Origin: CAZFAP01 sp964516325
Lineage (GTDB): Bacteria > Auribacterota > JABMQX01
Reading direction: 5' to 3'
Length of the DNA: 37,335 nucleotides
Assembly: GCA_964516325.1 (NCBI GenBank)
Contig: CAZFAP010000026.1
Location: forward strand, 1-37,335
Shown: piece by piece, positions 1 through 8,053 of the stretch
How positions within the stretch are numbered: the stretch's first letter is position 1
Layout of the letters: each line of letters begins with the position of its first letter
Notes under the pieces: generated by a model
What the model was told of the DNA's origin: nothing
Database searches by the model: none
Seen by the model: only the letters and a program-made list of their open reading frames with translations
Made by a program: the position numbers and the translations under genes

Positions 1-183
1 TCCCCGAAGCCTTACCCCATAGAGACCTCCCTGTAGTCACGCGAAAAAAGCTCCACGAAAACCGACGAAAGCCCTGAACCACGTCCAGTCCACGCCCATC
101 ACGTTCCCCGTTCCCTTGGGGTGAACTTCCGACAGAAGGGGGCGGAAGACAATATCCGCTGAAACGGGTGGAGGCTGCGGCGT

Positions 184-1125
184 TCAGAGCCAGTGCTTCT
201 TTCGGAAGAGGATGACGGAGAGGACCGACAGGGCGATGGAACCGAGCATCGTGATGAGGAAAGCGTGAGGGGAATTTAGAAAACCCGGCCGAAACGGAAG
301 AGGCACATTCATCCCGTAGATGCTTGCGACGAGCGTCGGCACCATCAGGATAATCGTAACGGATGTCAAGAACTTCAGGACGATGGCAAGGTTATTGGAG
401 ATGATGGAGGCGAAGGCGTCCATCATTCCGCTGAGGATGTTGCTGTAGATGTCCGCCATCTCGATTGCTTGTCTGTTATCCACGATGACGTCTTCGAGAA
501 ACTCCTGGTCCTCGGGCGACATCTTGAGCTGCTGACTTTTCTGGAGCCGCTCCATCAGGAGTTCGTTGGAGCGAAGAGAGGTTGTGAAGTACATCAACCC
601 CTTTTCCAGATTGAGCAATTGGAGGAGTGCTTCGTTGGTGAGGGACCTGTGGAGCTGCGCCTCGATGGCGCTCGTTTTCCTGTTGATAGCTTTGAGGTGA
701 TTGAGGTAAAGAAGGGCAGTCATCCGAAAGATGTGAAGGACGAAGTGCACTCGGTTGCAGGTGGAGAAGTTGCGGGCCTTACCGCTCACGTACACCTGAA
801 GGACACTCTCCTTTACGGACGATACGGTAATGATGCGATCGGGACCGATGATGATGCCGAGCGGCACCGTGGTGTACTGAACCTCTGCGTCCGGATTGCA
901 CTGGGGGGTCCGGACAACGACGAGAAGGTTTGAGCCATCAACGTCCGCTCGCGGGGTTTCATCGGCGTCAAGAGGGTCGGTGACGAAGTCCAGGGGCAGC
1001 TTGTACTCCCGGCTGAGCGTTGTTACCTCTTCCATGGTAGGCTGAGATAGGTCTATCCAGCAGTCCGGCTCCGGCTGGGTGAGAACGGTAAGGTCGCCGT
1101 TTACGGTTTTGAAGATGCTGATCAC
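184..1125 (-). CDS. corA: CorA-family magnesium/divalent cation transporter
   Basis: This 313-residue protein has the layout of CorA, the homopentameric Mg2+ channel of the inner membrane. A long soluble, mostly helical N-terminal domain is followed by two C-terminal membrane helices at about residues 250-270 and 288-308. The signature Gly-Met-Asn lies at residues 271-273, preceded by Tyr, in the short loop after the first helix; this motif forms the selectivity filter in the family. The C-terminus is short and basic (RKKHWL), as usual. The start codon is GTG, and no convincing Shine-Dalgarno sequence precedes it. A strong promoter lies about 80 bases upstream. The gene stands alone, divergent from the next gene. 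Family assignment is firm; whether the ion is Mg2+, Co2+ or Ni2+ is not decided by the sequence. Confidence 0.93.
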   Translation of the reverse strand: MISIFKTVNGDLTVLTQPEPDCWIDLSQPTMEEVTTLSREYKLPLDFVTDPLDADETPRADVDGSNLLVVVRTPQCNPDAEVQYTTVPLGIIIGPDRIITVSSVKESVLQVYVSGKARNFSTCNRVHFVLHIFRMTALLYLNHLKAINRKTSAIEAQLHRSLTNEALLQLLNLEKGLMYFTTSLRSNELLMERLQKSQQLKMSPEDQEFLEDVIVDNRQAIEMADIYSNILSGMMDAFASIISNNLAIVLKFLTSVTIILMVPTLVASIYGMNVPLPFRPGFLNSPHAFLITMLGSIALSVLSVILFRKKHWL

Positions 1126-1204
1126 GGCTTCAACTCGCGGTAATAAGCGTGACGCGGACCGCCGCCTTGAGCGGGCTGGCCGAATTGGTTATGACCCCTG
1201 TGGC

Positions 1205-1232
1205 ATAATACCGGATGGGAGTACCGTGTCAA
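1205..1232 (-). promoter_or_regulatory. Sigma-70-type promoter for corA
   Basis: On the minus strand a perfect -35 box TTGACA (1232-1227) is followed by a 16-base spacer and a -10 box TATTAT (1210-1205). Transcription would begin near 1198, giving a leader of about 73 bases before the GTG start of corA. Found by inspection only. Confidence 0.6.
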
Positions 1233-1363
1233 GCCGCTTTTTCGCCGCTGCCCCGCACACGAGAGATGCGGAGCTATTCGACGGCTTTCCCAGGCGTCGA
1301 GTTGAGTACAATAAACCAAGCATAGACAGGTTTTACGCTACCTCACTTCTTGGGTGAAGAAAA

Positions 1364-2578
1364 ATGAGAAAGACAATAGCTGTTGTGGCGACGTTGGATA
1401 CGAAGGGCGTAGAGGCGCAGTTCATAAAGGAGCGAATTGAGGGGGCGGGGCTTGGCGCCGCCGTGGTTGACGCGGGAGTTCTCGGAAAGGCGCCTTTTCG
1501 AGCAGACGTTCCGCGGGAGACCGTCGCCCAAGCCGCGGGGACGACTTTGGACAGGCTCGTCTCAGAAAAAGACCGCGGGAAGAGCATGACGGCGATGGCG
1601 GAAGGCGCCGCGAAGGTCGTGAGAGGGCTTTTCGAGGCGGGAAAGATTCACGGGGTACTCTCGATTGGCGGTTCGGCGGGGACGACGATTGGCACTTCTG
1701 CCATGCGGGCTTTGCCGATCGGCTTCCCGAAGGTGATGGTCTCCACGCTGGCTTCCGGGGACACGCGGCCGTACGTCGGAATCAAGGACATCACGATGAT
1801 GTATTCCGTCGTGGACATTGCCGGGCTGAATCGGCTTTCGCGGCAAATCCTAGCGAACGCGGCGGCGGCGGTCTGCGCCATGGCTCAAGCTGATCTGCCG
1901 CCGGTGGCCGAAGAGAGGCCGCTCGTGGCTGCCACGATGTTTGGTGTAACAACCCCTTGCGTGACGAAAGCCAGGGAAATCCTTGAGAAGAACGGCTTTG
2001 AGGTTCTGGTGTTTCACGCAACGGGGACGGGAGGTCGGGCGATGGAGGACCTGATCGAGAGCGGATTCATCTCCGGCGTGCTCGACATCACTACCACAGA
2101 ATGGGCGGACGAATTGGTCGGAGGCGTTCTTTCCGCTGGGCCGCACCGGCTCGAGGCGGCGGGGAAGAAAGGGATTCCGCAGGTCGTCGCCCCGGGCGCG
2201 CTCGACATGGTGAACTTCGGTCCCCGCGACACAGTGCCGGAAAAATTCAAGCATCGGAAGTTCTATCAGCACAACCCGACGGTTACGCTGATGCGCACGA
2301 CGAAGGAGGAGAACGCCCAGCTCGGGCGAATCATTGCGGAGAAGCTCAACGCCGCGAAGGGACCCACGACTTTCTTTTTCCCGATGAAAGGCGTCTCTGC
2401 CATTGACCGCGAAGGCCAGCCGTTCTACGACGGTGAGGCCGACGCCGCCTTCCTCTCCTCTTTGAAAGCCACTCTCAAGCCCTCCGTCCGCCTCGTGGAG
2501 ATGGACAACCACATCAACGACGAGGAGTTCGCCGCGGAGTCGGCTCGCTGCTTGATCGAAATGCTCAAGAGGGCTTGA
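1364..2578 (+). CDS. Tm-1-like ATP-binding domain protein (UPF0261)
   Basis: This 404-residue protein matches the UPF0261/Tm-1-like family along its length. The start (MRKTIAVVATLDTKG) is the typical Rossmann-like beginning of the N-terminal domain. A glycine-rich segment, SIGGSAGTTIGTSAMR at about residues 103-118, and the following conserved stretch with STLASGDT and YVGIKDI are family hallmarks; the C-terminal half carries the second conserved domain. The plant member Tm-1 binds ATP and inhibits tobamovirus replicase, but bacterial members have no settled function and are annotated as unknown or as possible catabolic enzymes. Here the gene is a single transcription unit, so context adds nothing. 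The start codon is preceded only by a weak GGTGAAG. Confidence 0.9.
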   Translation: MRKTIAVVATLDTKGVEAQFIKERIEGAGLGAAVVDAGVLGKAPFRADVPRETVAQAAGTTLDRLVSEKDRGKSMTAMAEGAAKVVRGLFEAGKIHGVLSIGGSAGTTIGTSAMRALPIGFPKVMVSTLASGDTRPYVGIKDITMMYSVVDIAGLNRLSRQILANAAAAVCAMAQADLPPVAEERPLVAATMFGVTTPCVTKAREILEKNGFEVLVFHATGTGGRAMEDLIESGFISGVLDITTTEWADELVGGVLSAGPHRLEAAGKKGIPQVVAPGALDMVNFGPRDTVPEKFKHRKFYQHNPTVTLMRTTKEENAQLGRIIAEKLNAAKGPTTFFFPMKGVSAIDREGQPFYDGEADAAFLSSLKATLKPSVRLVEMDNHINDEEFAAESARCLIEMLKRA

Positions 2579-2721
2579 GGAGCGCGATAACCGGCAGCCA
2601 ATTTGTTCGCATGCACCTGATCGCAGAGCTTACAGCTAAGTACGCTAACCCATAAATTGCGTGACGTATGCCCCCCGCTCGGCAGGGGATGCCGCGGGGC
2701 AGCATCAGACGAATCCGGATC

Positions 2722-2740
2722 ATCCTGTAATCCTGTCGGA
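2722..2740 (+). repeat. ATCCTGT-type dispersed intergenic repeat, copy 1
   Basis: This spacer contains the words ATCCTGT and AATCCTGTCGGA back to back. The same words recur as a three-unit array at 35309-35340, also between genes. It lies in the 213-base space between the Tm-1-like gene and the convergent lipoprotein gene, which holds nothing else recognisable. Confidence 0.5.
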
Positions 2741-2791
2741 AAATACGGAGTCCGATTCAGGAACTACGGCACAAAACGACCAGAAGGCCCG

Positions 2792-3220
2792 CTATTTCGT
2801 CGTGCTGGAAGCCGCCGGCGCGGGAGCTTCCTTGAGGGCGGCGCCGATGCGGTAGGCGACCTTATGAGCCATCTTGATGTCCGGGAGGAGGCGCGCCGCT
2901 TTTCGAGCCTTGACCTGAATCCTGACGGTTGTCTCAGTCAACTGCTCAACCCGAACAGCGACTTTCGATTTCGGCACATAAGCCTGGACTATTCCTACTT
3001 CCTTGTCCTTGCTCTCGATGGCGCCGGCTTTATCGAGGACTGAGATGCAGGCGTCCCAAACCTGGTCGTAGGTTCGGTCAAACTCCGTCTGAACGGTATC
3101 TTCGCTGATCGCCATTCCACCGACGACGCCTCCGCCAACGAGGGCAATCGGCACAAGAACACACCCGCAAAGAAGGCACAGGACCGCACAAGCAACAGTG
3201 AGCGTAACTACATTTCGCAT
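2792..3220 (-). CDS. Small lipoprotein, DUF3568-like
   Basis: This 142-residue exported protein starts at the ATG whose codon ends at 3220; a good Shine-Dalgarno (GAGAGGAG) lies just upstream. The open frame extends further 5', but without a ribosome site. Residues 1-20 form a lipoprotein signal peptide ending in the lipobox Leu-Cys-Gly-Cys, with the acylated cysteine at position 20, so the protein should be membrane-anchored in the periplasm. After a glycine/valine-rich stretch, the mature part (FDRTYDQVWDACISVLDK) resembles DUF3568-type small lipoproteins: an alpha/beta domain with a cluster of valine-rich strands. The tail is Ala/Pro/Ser/Thr-rich. No function is established for such proteins. 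It is divergent from parB and separated from it by a repeat-bearing spacer. Confidence 0.8.
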   Translation of the reverse strand: MRNVVTLTVACAVLCLLCGCVLVPIALVGGGVVGGMAISEDTVQTEFDRTYDQVWDACISVLDKAGAIESKDKEVGIVQAYVPKSKVAVRVEQLTETTVRIQVKARKAARLLPDIKMAHKVAYRIGAALKEAPAPAASSTTK

Positions 3221-3387
3221 CTGACTTTTCTCCTCTCTTCTCTGATTCCCGATGGCCCACATGTTATTTTGTACGATGATGATGCCCCCCGACACAACAT
3301 CATTTTCATCCTCGTCCGGATTTCATGCGCGGGCGGCAAGAGGCGAGTGGGGGTGATTGCCAACCTCAGAGTCCCTCCCATCGGAAG

Positions 3388-3418
3388 GGAACCGCAGAGG
3401 TCACCAAGATCACAGAGA
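3388..3418 (-). repeat. 31-nt dispersed intergenic element, copy 1
   Basis: Read on the minus strand, this element begins with TCTCTGTGATC, has 8 variable bases, and ends with CTCTGCGGTTCC. The same two words with exactly the same spacing occur on the plus strand at 25585-25615. The two copies share all 23 end bases and differ mainly in the core. No coding meaning is apparent. Confidence 0.7.
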
Positions 3419-3433
3419 TGCCGCCCGCAGGAA

Positions 3434-3493
3434 CAGGGTGGCATGGGCATCTTGCCCATGAGCGAGACGCCCGTGCCACAGAGCCCCACCCTG
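3434..3493. repeat. Compound palindromic intergenic element
   Basis: The segment contains a perfect hairpin, CATGGGC-ATCTT-GCCCATG, followed by GAGACGCCCGTGCCAC. It is bracketed by CAGGGTGG on the left and CCCACCCTG on the right, which can pair. GTGGCA near the left also pairs with TGCCAC near the right. The nested inverted symmetry is typical of short mobile palindromic repeats in environmental genomes. There is no T-run, so it is not a simple terminator. Confidence 0.55.
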
Positions 3494-3618
3494 CCCCTCC
3501 TCTGCCGTGAGTCGCTGCCGCGAAGGTGCATTACCGTGCCGCGACTATTCTTGTTGACCGGCGGCTTGGGTTTTTCGTATGTTCGGTGCGATTTGGACGC
3601 TCAAGAAGGAAGTGGCAA

Positions 3619-4479
3619 ATGAAAAAGCAGGCGTTAGGGAAAGGTCTCGATGCGCTGATTCCCGAGCAGGTAATCAGCAAGCCTCCTTCACCAACGGGGG
3701 TGGTCAACCTCCGCATATCCGAAGTCCGAAAAAGCCCATTTCAGCCCCGAACCGTATTCGACCAGGAAAGGCTTTCTGAGCTGGCTGGCTCCATCGCTCA
3801 GAGAGGAATCATTCAGCCCATCGTGGTGCGAGCCGTCGAAGGCGGATACGAGGTGATTGCGGGCGAGCGGCGTCTGCGGGCGGCGGAGATGGCTGGGCGG
3901 CGGGTCATCCCGGCTATGGTCATCGAGGCGAGCGACGCCGAGGCGATTCAAATCGGGCTCATCGAGAACATTCAGCGAGATGACCTGAATCCGCTGGACC
4001 GTGGCGTGGCGCTGAACCGGCTGATGGAAGAGTTTTCGCTGAGCCAGCAGGACGTCGCGACGAGAATCGGAAAGGACAGGGCGAGCGTCGCGAACTACGT
4101 CCGGATTCTGTCCCTGCCGGACGATGTCAAGGAGTTGATCCGCGAGGAGAAGCTGAGTTTTGGGCACGCCCGCGCGCTTCTCGCTCTGGAGATTCCCGCG
4201 GAGCAGCGAGCCGTCGCGAGAGAGGTGGTGGCAAAAGGGCTTTCGGTACGGCAATGCGAGAGAGCTGTTGCGAGAAGGAAATCGCCGCTGCGGCCCCGGC
4301 GGGCACTCGCTCCGAGCGACGAGCAGACCAGGGCTGTCGAGGAGCAGATGCAGAAGCACCTCGGGACAAAAGTCCGCGTCCTCCGGGGAAGGAAAACCGG
4401 AAGGATAGAGATTGAGTTTTATTCGGACCAGGACTTCAACAGGATTCTGGACCTTCTGAACATTCGTATCGTGAGCTAA
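3619..4479 (+). CDS. parB: ParB/Spo0J-family chromosome-partitioning protein
   Basis: This 286-residue protein binds centromere-like parS sites and, in the family, acts as a CTP-dependent DNA clamp with ParA. The start at 3619 has an AAGAAGGAAG ribosome site and gives the classic N-terminus MKKQALGKGLDALIPE; the longer open frame upstream is non-conserved. The nuclease-like/CTP-binding domain carries GERR at residues 82-85, followed by the ENIQRDDLNPLD region. A helix-turn-helix segment (SLSQQDVATRIGKDRASVANYVRIL) sits near residues 140-165. The C-terminal part is basic and should dimerise. No parA or gid genes flank it, which is unusual because parA normally lies directly upstream. The gene ends 208 bases before the ATPase operon. 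Confidence 0.95.
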   Translation: MKKQALGKGLDALIPEQVISKPPSPTGVVNLRISEVRKSPFQPRTVFDQERLSELAGSIAQRGIIQPIVVRAVEGGYEVIAGERRLRAAEMAGRRVIPAMVIEASDAEAIQIGLIENIQRDDLNPLDRGVALNRLMEEFSLSQQDVATRIGKDRASVANYVRILSLPDDVKELIREEKLSFGHARALLALEIPAEQRAVAREVVAKGLSVRQCERAVARRKSPLRPRRALAPSDEQTRAVEEQMQKHLGTKVRVLRGRKTGRIEIEFYSDQDFNRILDLLNIRIVS

Positions 4480-4687
4480 TCATTCTCGAGCAGGGGATAC
4501 TCGCCCTGAGAGCGGCAGAGTCTGACGGCTCAATGAAGGCATGAGGGAATCCCATGCCACGAGGTGCGGGCTGAATCCGCGGAGCAAGAGCGCTCTTCAG
4601 ATTTCTCGGGCTAATGATAGAATCACCCCCTTTTTGCGTAGCGATTTGGACTGGCGATGACTACCGGCTCAGGCAAAGAAGAAGAAG

Positions 4688-5008
4688 ATGGTTAAGGAAG
4701 CGTTAGAGAAAATTCAACAAGTGGAGGAGCAAGCCCGCGCGGCGGTGGAGCGCGCGAGAAAAGATGTTGCGGCAGACCTTCTCGCAGCCGCGAAGGAAGG
4801 CGAAGAGGTCGTCCAGAAAGCGGAGGCGGAGAGCCGCGAGCGCGCCAAGGCTCTTCTGACCGAATCATTGAAAGAAAACGAAAAGCTGGTGCAAGACATC
4901 CGGAGGAAAACAGCCAAGGAGAAGGAGAAGCTCCGAGCGAAGGCGGAGCGGAATCAGGTGAAGGCGATCCGGCTCATCAAGGAGAGATTTGCTTCGAGAT
5001 GGCAATAG
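4688..5008 (+). CDS. V-type ATPase peripheral-stalk subunit (H/G, NtpF-like)
   Basis: This 106-residue, almost wholly helical protein is rich in Ala, Glu, Lys and Arg with heptad spacing (EEQARAAVERARKD, AEAESRERAKALL). It has no membrane segment and matches the short stalk subunit (NtpF, AhaH or subunit G) that pairs with subunit E to hold the catalytic head still. It is the first gene of the ATPase operon, where ntpF sits in Enterococcus hirae. A purine-rich AAAGAAGAAGAAG precedes the ATG. Its stop overlaps the start of the subunit I gene by 10 bases, implying coupled translation. Low-complexity coiled coils are poor evidence alone; position makes the call. Confidence 0.85.
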   Translation: MVKEALEKIQQVEEQARAAVERARKDVAADLLAAAKEGEEVVQKAEAESRERAKALLTESLKENEKLVQDIRRKTAKEKEKLRAKAERNQVKAIRLIKERFASRWQ

Positions 5009-6954
5009 CGCCACTAAAGAAAATCGGAATTATCGGGCACAGCTCCGAACGTGATGGGGTGCTCGAGTTCCTTCAGCGAGAAGGAAATGTAGAAGTCATA
5101 GACCTCAAGGACAGGAGCGAGGAGTTCAAGGATTTCGCGTTCGGGCAGCAGAGCATTTCCTATGGGCAGGTAACGGAAGCCATTGAGAAGCTCTCTTATC
5201 TGATGTCCTTTTTCGATGGGCTGGGCGAGACAAAGAGGTCGCCTCTGGGACCGAAGCCGATTTTTCAACGGCGAGACATGCTGCAGTTGCTGCGGAGCTT
5301 CGATTATGCCGGACTTCATGACCGCTGCCGTAGAATCGAATCCTCCCTCAAGAACGCCGAAAAAAGGAGGATGGAGCTTGAAAGCCGAAAAAGGGAACTG
5401 CTGCCGTGGGTCGCTCTGGACATTCCCCTCCATGCCGTTGGAGAGACGGACTCGACATCGAGCATGCTCGGCTCCGTCCGAAAGGAGGCGTTCGATTCAC
5501 TGAGGCAGGCAATCGAGTCTTCTGCGGACGCGCACCTCGAGGCGGTTAACGGGGACACACGAGACGTCTTTCTTTTCGTCGCATACCTCAAAAACGCCGA
5601 GGAGGAAGTAACGGACCTGCTGCGGCAGCATGAGTTCGTGTTCCACCATTTGCCTCATTATCGCGGACGAGCTGAGGAGATTCTGAAAGACATCGCCAGC
5701 GAAGAAGAGCGATTGGAATCGCAGCGTCTCGGGCATCTCGAGGAGGCGAAGGGCCTGCTTTCGGAAGCAGACAAGGCAGCAGCTCTTCTGGATTATTTCT
5801 CGAACCTGGAGCGAAATGAAAGCACCAAGGACCATCTCCTCTACAGCCAGGAAACGTTCTTTCTCCAGGGATGGATAAAAGCAGATGATGCTCCGGCGGC
5901 TCAAAGAGAACTTTCGAAGCGATTCGAAACGGTGGAGGTTTACGTGTCCGAGCCATCGCCCGAGGACGTGGCGCCGACCGTCCTGGAGAACAGAGAATTG
6001 GTGCAGCCTTTCGAGTTTCTGACGGGGATTTACGGTTATCCGAGTTATGGCGCCCTGGATCCGACGCCATTCCTCTCGCCGTTCTTTTTCCTATTCTTCG
6101 GCCTTTGTCTCGGCGATGCGGTTTACGGCTTGGTTCTCGTTTTAGTCTCCGCGCTCGTTCTCAAGAAGCTGAAGATGGGGTGGCAGGGAACGCGGTTCTT
6201 CCGGCTGATGCTCTACTGCGGTGTGTCCACGACCGTGGTGGGAGTGCTGACGGGCAGTTGGCTGGGCGACCTGTTCGGGATTCCCCCTGCTCTGGTGCTC
6301 CTCAGATTCGATCCTCGAACGCAATTGACGACCCTCCTCAACTTCGCCCTGGTATTGGGCATCGTCCAAATATGGACGGGGTACGCCGTAGCCGCCTATG
6401 GCAGCCTGCGACGGGGGCAGATTAAGGACGCCATTCTAAACCAGGGGCCCATCTTTTTCCTTTTGGCGGGTCTGACAGGTATCGGTCTTGCCTTCTTGGG
6501 AACCATATCCGCGAAAGCGATGAGGGTTTCTCTGCCCCTTGCGAGTCTTGGGGCCTTCGTGATTGTCGCGACTCACGGGAGAACCCAACGTTCCCTCGGT
6601 GGCAAGATCGGTTTCGGCATATTGAGCTTGTACTGGGTGGCGTCCGGATATTTGAGCGACATCCTCTCCTACTCGCGTCTGTGGGCACTGGGTTTGGTTA
6701 CGGGCGCGATGGCTTCGACGCTTAACCACATCGCGTCCGACCTCGGGGACATGGTCCCCGTTGTCGGCTTCGTCGTGACGCTGGTCCTCCTCGTGGGAGG
6801 TCACGTCTTCACGCTTCTTGTGAACGTGCTGGGAGCGTTCGTGCATTCACTGAGACTGCAATTTGTAGAGTTCTTCTCGAAATTCATCGGCAGCACAGGG
6901 AGACCCTTCCGTCCTCTGTCAATCGAGAATAAGTTCACGGTAATTCAAGAGTAA
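4999..6954 (+). CDS. ntpI: V-type ATPase membrane stator subunit I (a)
   Basis: This 651-residue protein is subunit I/a, the membrane stator that forms the ion half-channels next to the rotor ring. The N-terminal 340 residues are soluble and coiled-coil rich. The C-terminal 310 residues contain about seven to eight hydrophobic helices, starting after TPFLSPFFFLFFGLCLGDAVYG, a segment conserved in this family. The helix with ILSYSRLWALGL carries Arg560, matching the essential stator arginine that releases the ion from the rotor carboxylate. Length is usual for bacterial and archaeal subunit I. It overlaps the preceding gene by 10 bases and is followed 14 bases later by the rotor subunit gene. 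The assignment is firm. Confidence 0.95.
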   Translation: MAIAPLKKIGIIGHSSERDGVLEFLQREGNVEVIDLKDRSEEFKDFAFGQQSISYGQVTEAIEKLSYLMSFFDGLGETKRSPLGPKPIFQRRDMLQLLRSFDYAGLHDRCRRIESSLKNAEKRRMELESRKRELLPWVALDIPLHAVGETDSTSSMLGSVRKEAFDSLRQAIESSADAHLEAVNGDTRDVFLFVAYLKNAEEEVTDLLRQHEFVFHHLPHYRGRAEEILKDIASEEERLESQRLGHLEEAKGLLSEADKAAALLDYFSNLERNESTKDHLLYSQETFFLQGWIKADDAPAAQRELSKRFETVEVYVSEPSPEDVAPTVLENRELVQPFEFLTGIYGYPSYGALDPTPFLSPFFFLFFGLCLGDAVYGLVLVLVSALVLKKLKMGWQGTRFFRLMLYCGVSTTVVGVLTGSWLGDLFGIPPALVLLRFDPRTQLTTLLNFALVLGIVQIWTGYAVAAYGSLRRGQIKDAILNQGPIFFLLAGLTGIGLAFLGTISAKAMRVSLPLASLGAFVIVATHGRTQRSLGGKIGFGILSLYWVASGYLSDILSYSRLWALGLVTGAMASTLNHIASDLGDMVPVVGFVVTLVLLVGGHVFTLLVNVLGAFVHSLRLQFVEFFSKFIGSTGRPFRPLSIENKFTVIQE

Positions 6955-6968
6955 TCAGGAGGTGAAAT

Positions 6969-7445
6969 ATGGAATTGGGCTTGGTTTTGGCTATCGCCGG
7001 CGCCGCGATCGTGATGACTATATCCGGAATCGGTTCCGCGATTGGAGTCGGCCTGGCAGGGCAGGCGGCGGCCGGAGTGTTGAGCGAGGACCCGGAGAAA
7101 TTTGGGCCCTTGATTCCCCTCATCGGCATCCCCGGAACGCAGGGCTTTTACGGGTTTCTCGTCGGGTTTCTTGTCATAAACAAGCTGGGCCTTTTGGGGG
7201 GCGCCGTCAAGAGCATTACGGCCTCCCAGGGTTGGCAGATTCTCGGGATCACCGCTGCGGTGAGCCTTGTGGAATGCATCTCCGCCATCCACCAGGGGAA
7301 AGTCTCTGTTGGTTCCATCGGCATGCTCGCTAAAAGGCCGGGGGAGTTCGGAAAAGCGATGGTTCTTCCAGTGTTCGTGGAGATTTACGCGGTCCTGGGT
7401 CTTGTCGCGGGCTTCCTTCTTCTGCAAGGCGTGAAGGTGGGCTAA
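6969..7445 (+). CDS. ntpK: V-type ATPase proteolipid rotor subunit K (c), probably Na+-binding
   Basis: This 158-residue four-helix proteolipid is a fused double hairpin that builds the membrane rotor ring. The strong ribosome site AGGAGGTG precedes the ATG. Only the second hairpin carries the ion-binding carboxylate (Glu138 in VFVEIYAVLG); the first hairpin has Gln58 in IPGTQGFYGF. The residues that coordinate Na+ in E. hirae NtpK (Thr64, Gln65, Gln110, Glu139, plus Tyr68, which hydrogen-bonds the Glu) have exact counterparts here: Thr57, Gln58, Gln109, Glu138 and Tyr61. The fifth ligand is a backbone carbonyl, here at Ile54. This predicts Na+ coupling, though that is inference from residues and needs a transport measurement. 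A single carboxylate per four helices is normal for this type. Confidence 0.95.
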   Translation: MELGLVLAIAGAAIVMTISGIGSAIGVGLAGQAAAGVLSEDPEKFGPLIPLIGIPGTQGFYGFLVGFLVINKLGLLGGAVKSITASQGWQILGITAAVSLVECISAIHQGKVSVGSIGMLAKRPGEFGKAMVLPVFVEIYAVLGLVAGFLLLQGVKVG

Positions 7446-7447
7446 AA

Positions 7448-8053
7448 ATGGCGATGGAAGGCATCCTTGAGAAAATTAGGAAGAATGCCGAAGAACGAGT
7501 CACGGCGATCGAGGAAGAAGGTCGCCTCGAGCGGCACGAGATTGCTTCAAAAGCCGAGTCGCAAGCCAGGCAAATCCGCGAAAGAATCCTGAAGGAGGCG
7601 TCCCAGAAGGCGGACCTGCACAACCGGCAGGCTTCCGTTTCGGCGGAGCTGGAACATCGCAAGGAAATCTTGAAAGAAAAGCGGAAGCTGATGGAGGATT
7701 CCTTCCGGGCGGCACTGGACGAGCTTCTGCATCTCCCGACGGAGGAGTACCGGGCTCTCGTCCGAAAGATGCTCCTGAAGCTGGTCGGCGGCGGAGAGGA
7801 GCGCATTTTAGTCTCACCGGAGGACCAGAAGAGAATTGACGGAAAGTTCCTTGATGCGGTGAACGACGAACTGAGAAGAGCGGGCAAGGACGGGCGACTT
7901 CGACTGGAGGGGACGTCACCGAACCTCCGCGGCGGATTCATCCTCCAGACAGAAGATGTGGAAGTGGATTGCTCGTTCGGTTCTCTCCTCGACCAGCTCA
8001 AAGACGAACTCCAGGCGGAAGTAGCGGGAATTTTGTTCGGAGATAAGGAATGA
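7448..8053 (+). CDS. ntpE: V-type ATPase peripheral-stalk subunit E
   Basis: This 201-residue protein has a long charged N-terminal helix (about residues 5-85, heptad pattern, rich in Glu, Arg, Lys) and a compact C-terminal domain with the typical subunit E strands (ERILVSPEDQKRI; GGFILQTEDVEVDCSFGSLL). That second motif is the best family marker. Subunit E pairs with the short stalk protein and binds the top of the catalytic head through its C-terminal domain. The gene starts 2 bases after the rotor subunit stop, with AAGGTGG upstream, and its stop overlaps the next ATG as ATGA. The order K-E-C matches the Enterococcus ntp operon. Confidence 0.93.
   Translation: MAMEGILEKIRKNAEERVTAIEEEGRLERHEIASKAESQARQIRERILKEASQKADLHNRQASVSAELEHRKEILKEKRKLMEDSFRAALDELLHLPTEEYRALVRKMLLKLVGGGEERILVSPEDQKRIDGKFLDAVNDELRRAGKDGRLRLEGTSPNLRGGFILQTEDVEVDCSFGSLLDQLKDELQAEVAGILFGDKE

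Larger units (their letters stand above)
3221..3618. other. Divergent intergenic region with repeats
   Basis: This 398-base spacer lies between the lipoprotein gene and parB. It holds no credible gene. Its middle third is taken up by a 31-nt dispersed element (3388-3418) and a compound palindrome (3434-3493). The ends should contain the promoters of both flanking genes, but none stands out. Confidence 0.6.

Noticed and set aside
469..933. 154-codon open frame opposite corA
   Set aside because: It lies wholly inside the conserved corA gene on the other strand and shows no family motif.
2010..2018. TGTTTCACG, half of a parS site
   Set aside because: Only about 10 of 16 positions match a parS site, and the sequence encodes conserved residues of the Tm-1-like protein.
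4594..4623. TCTTCA-N18-TAGAAT as promoter of the ATPase operon
   Set aside because: The -35 box is a poor match and the spacer is long. The region must contain a promoter, but this one is not convincing enough to list.
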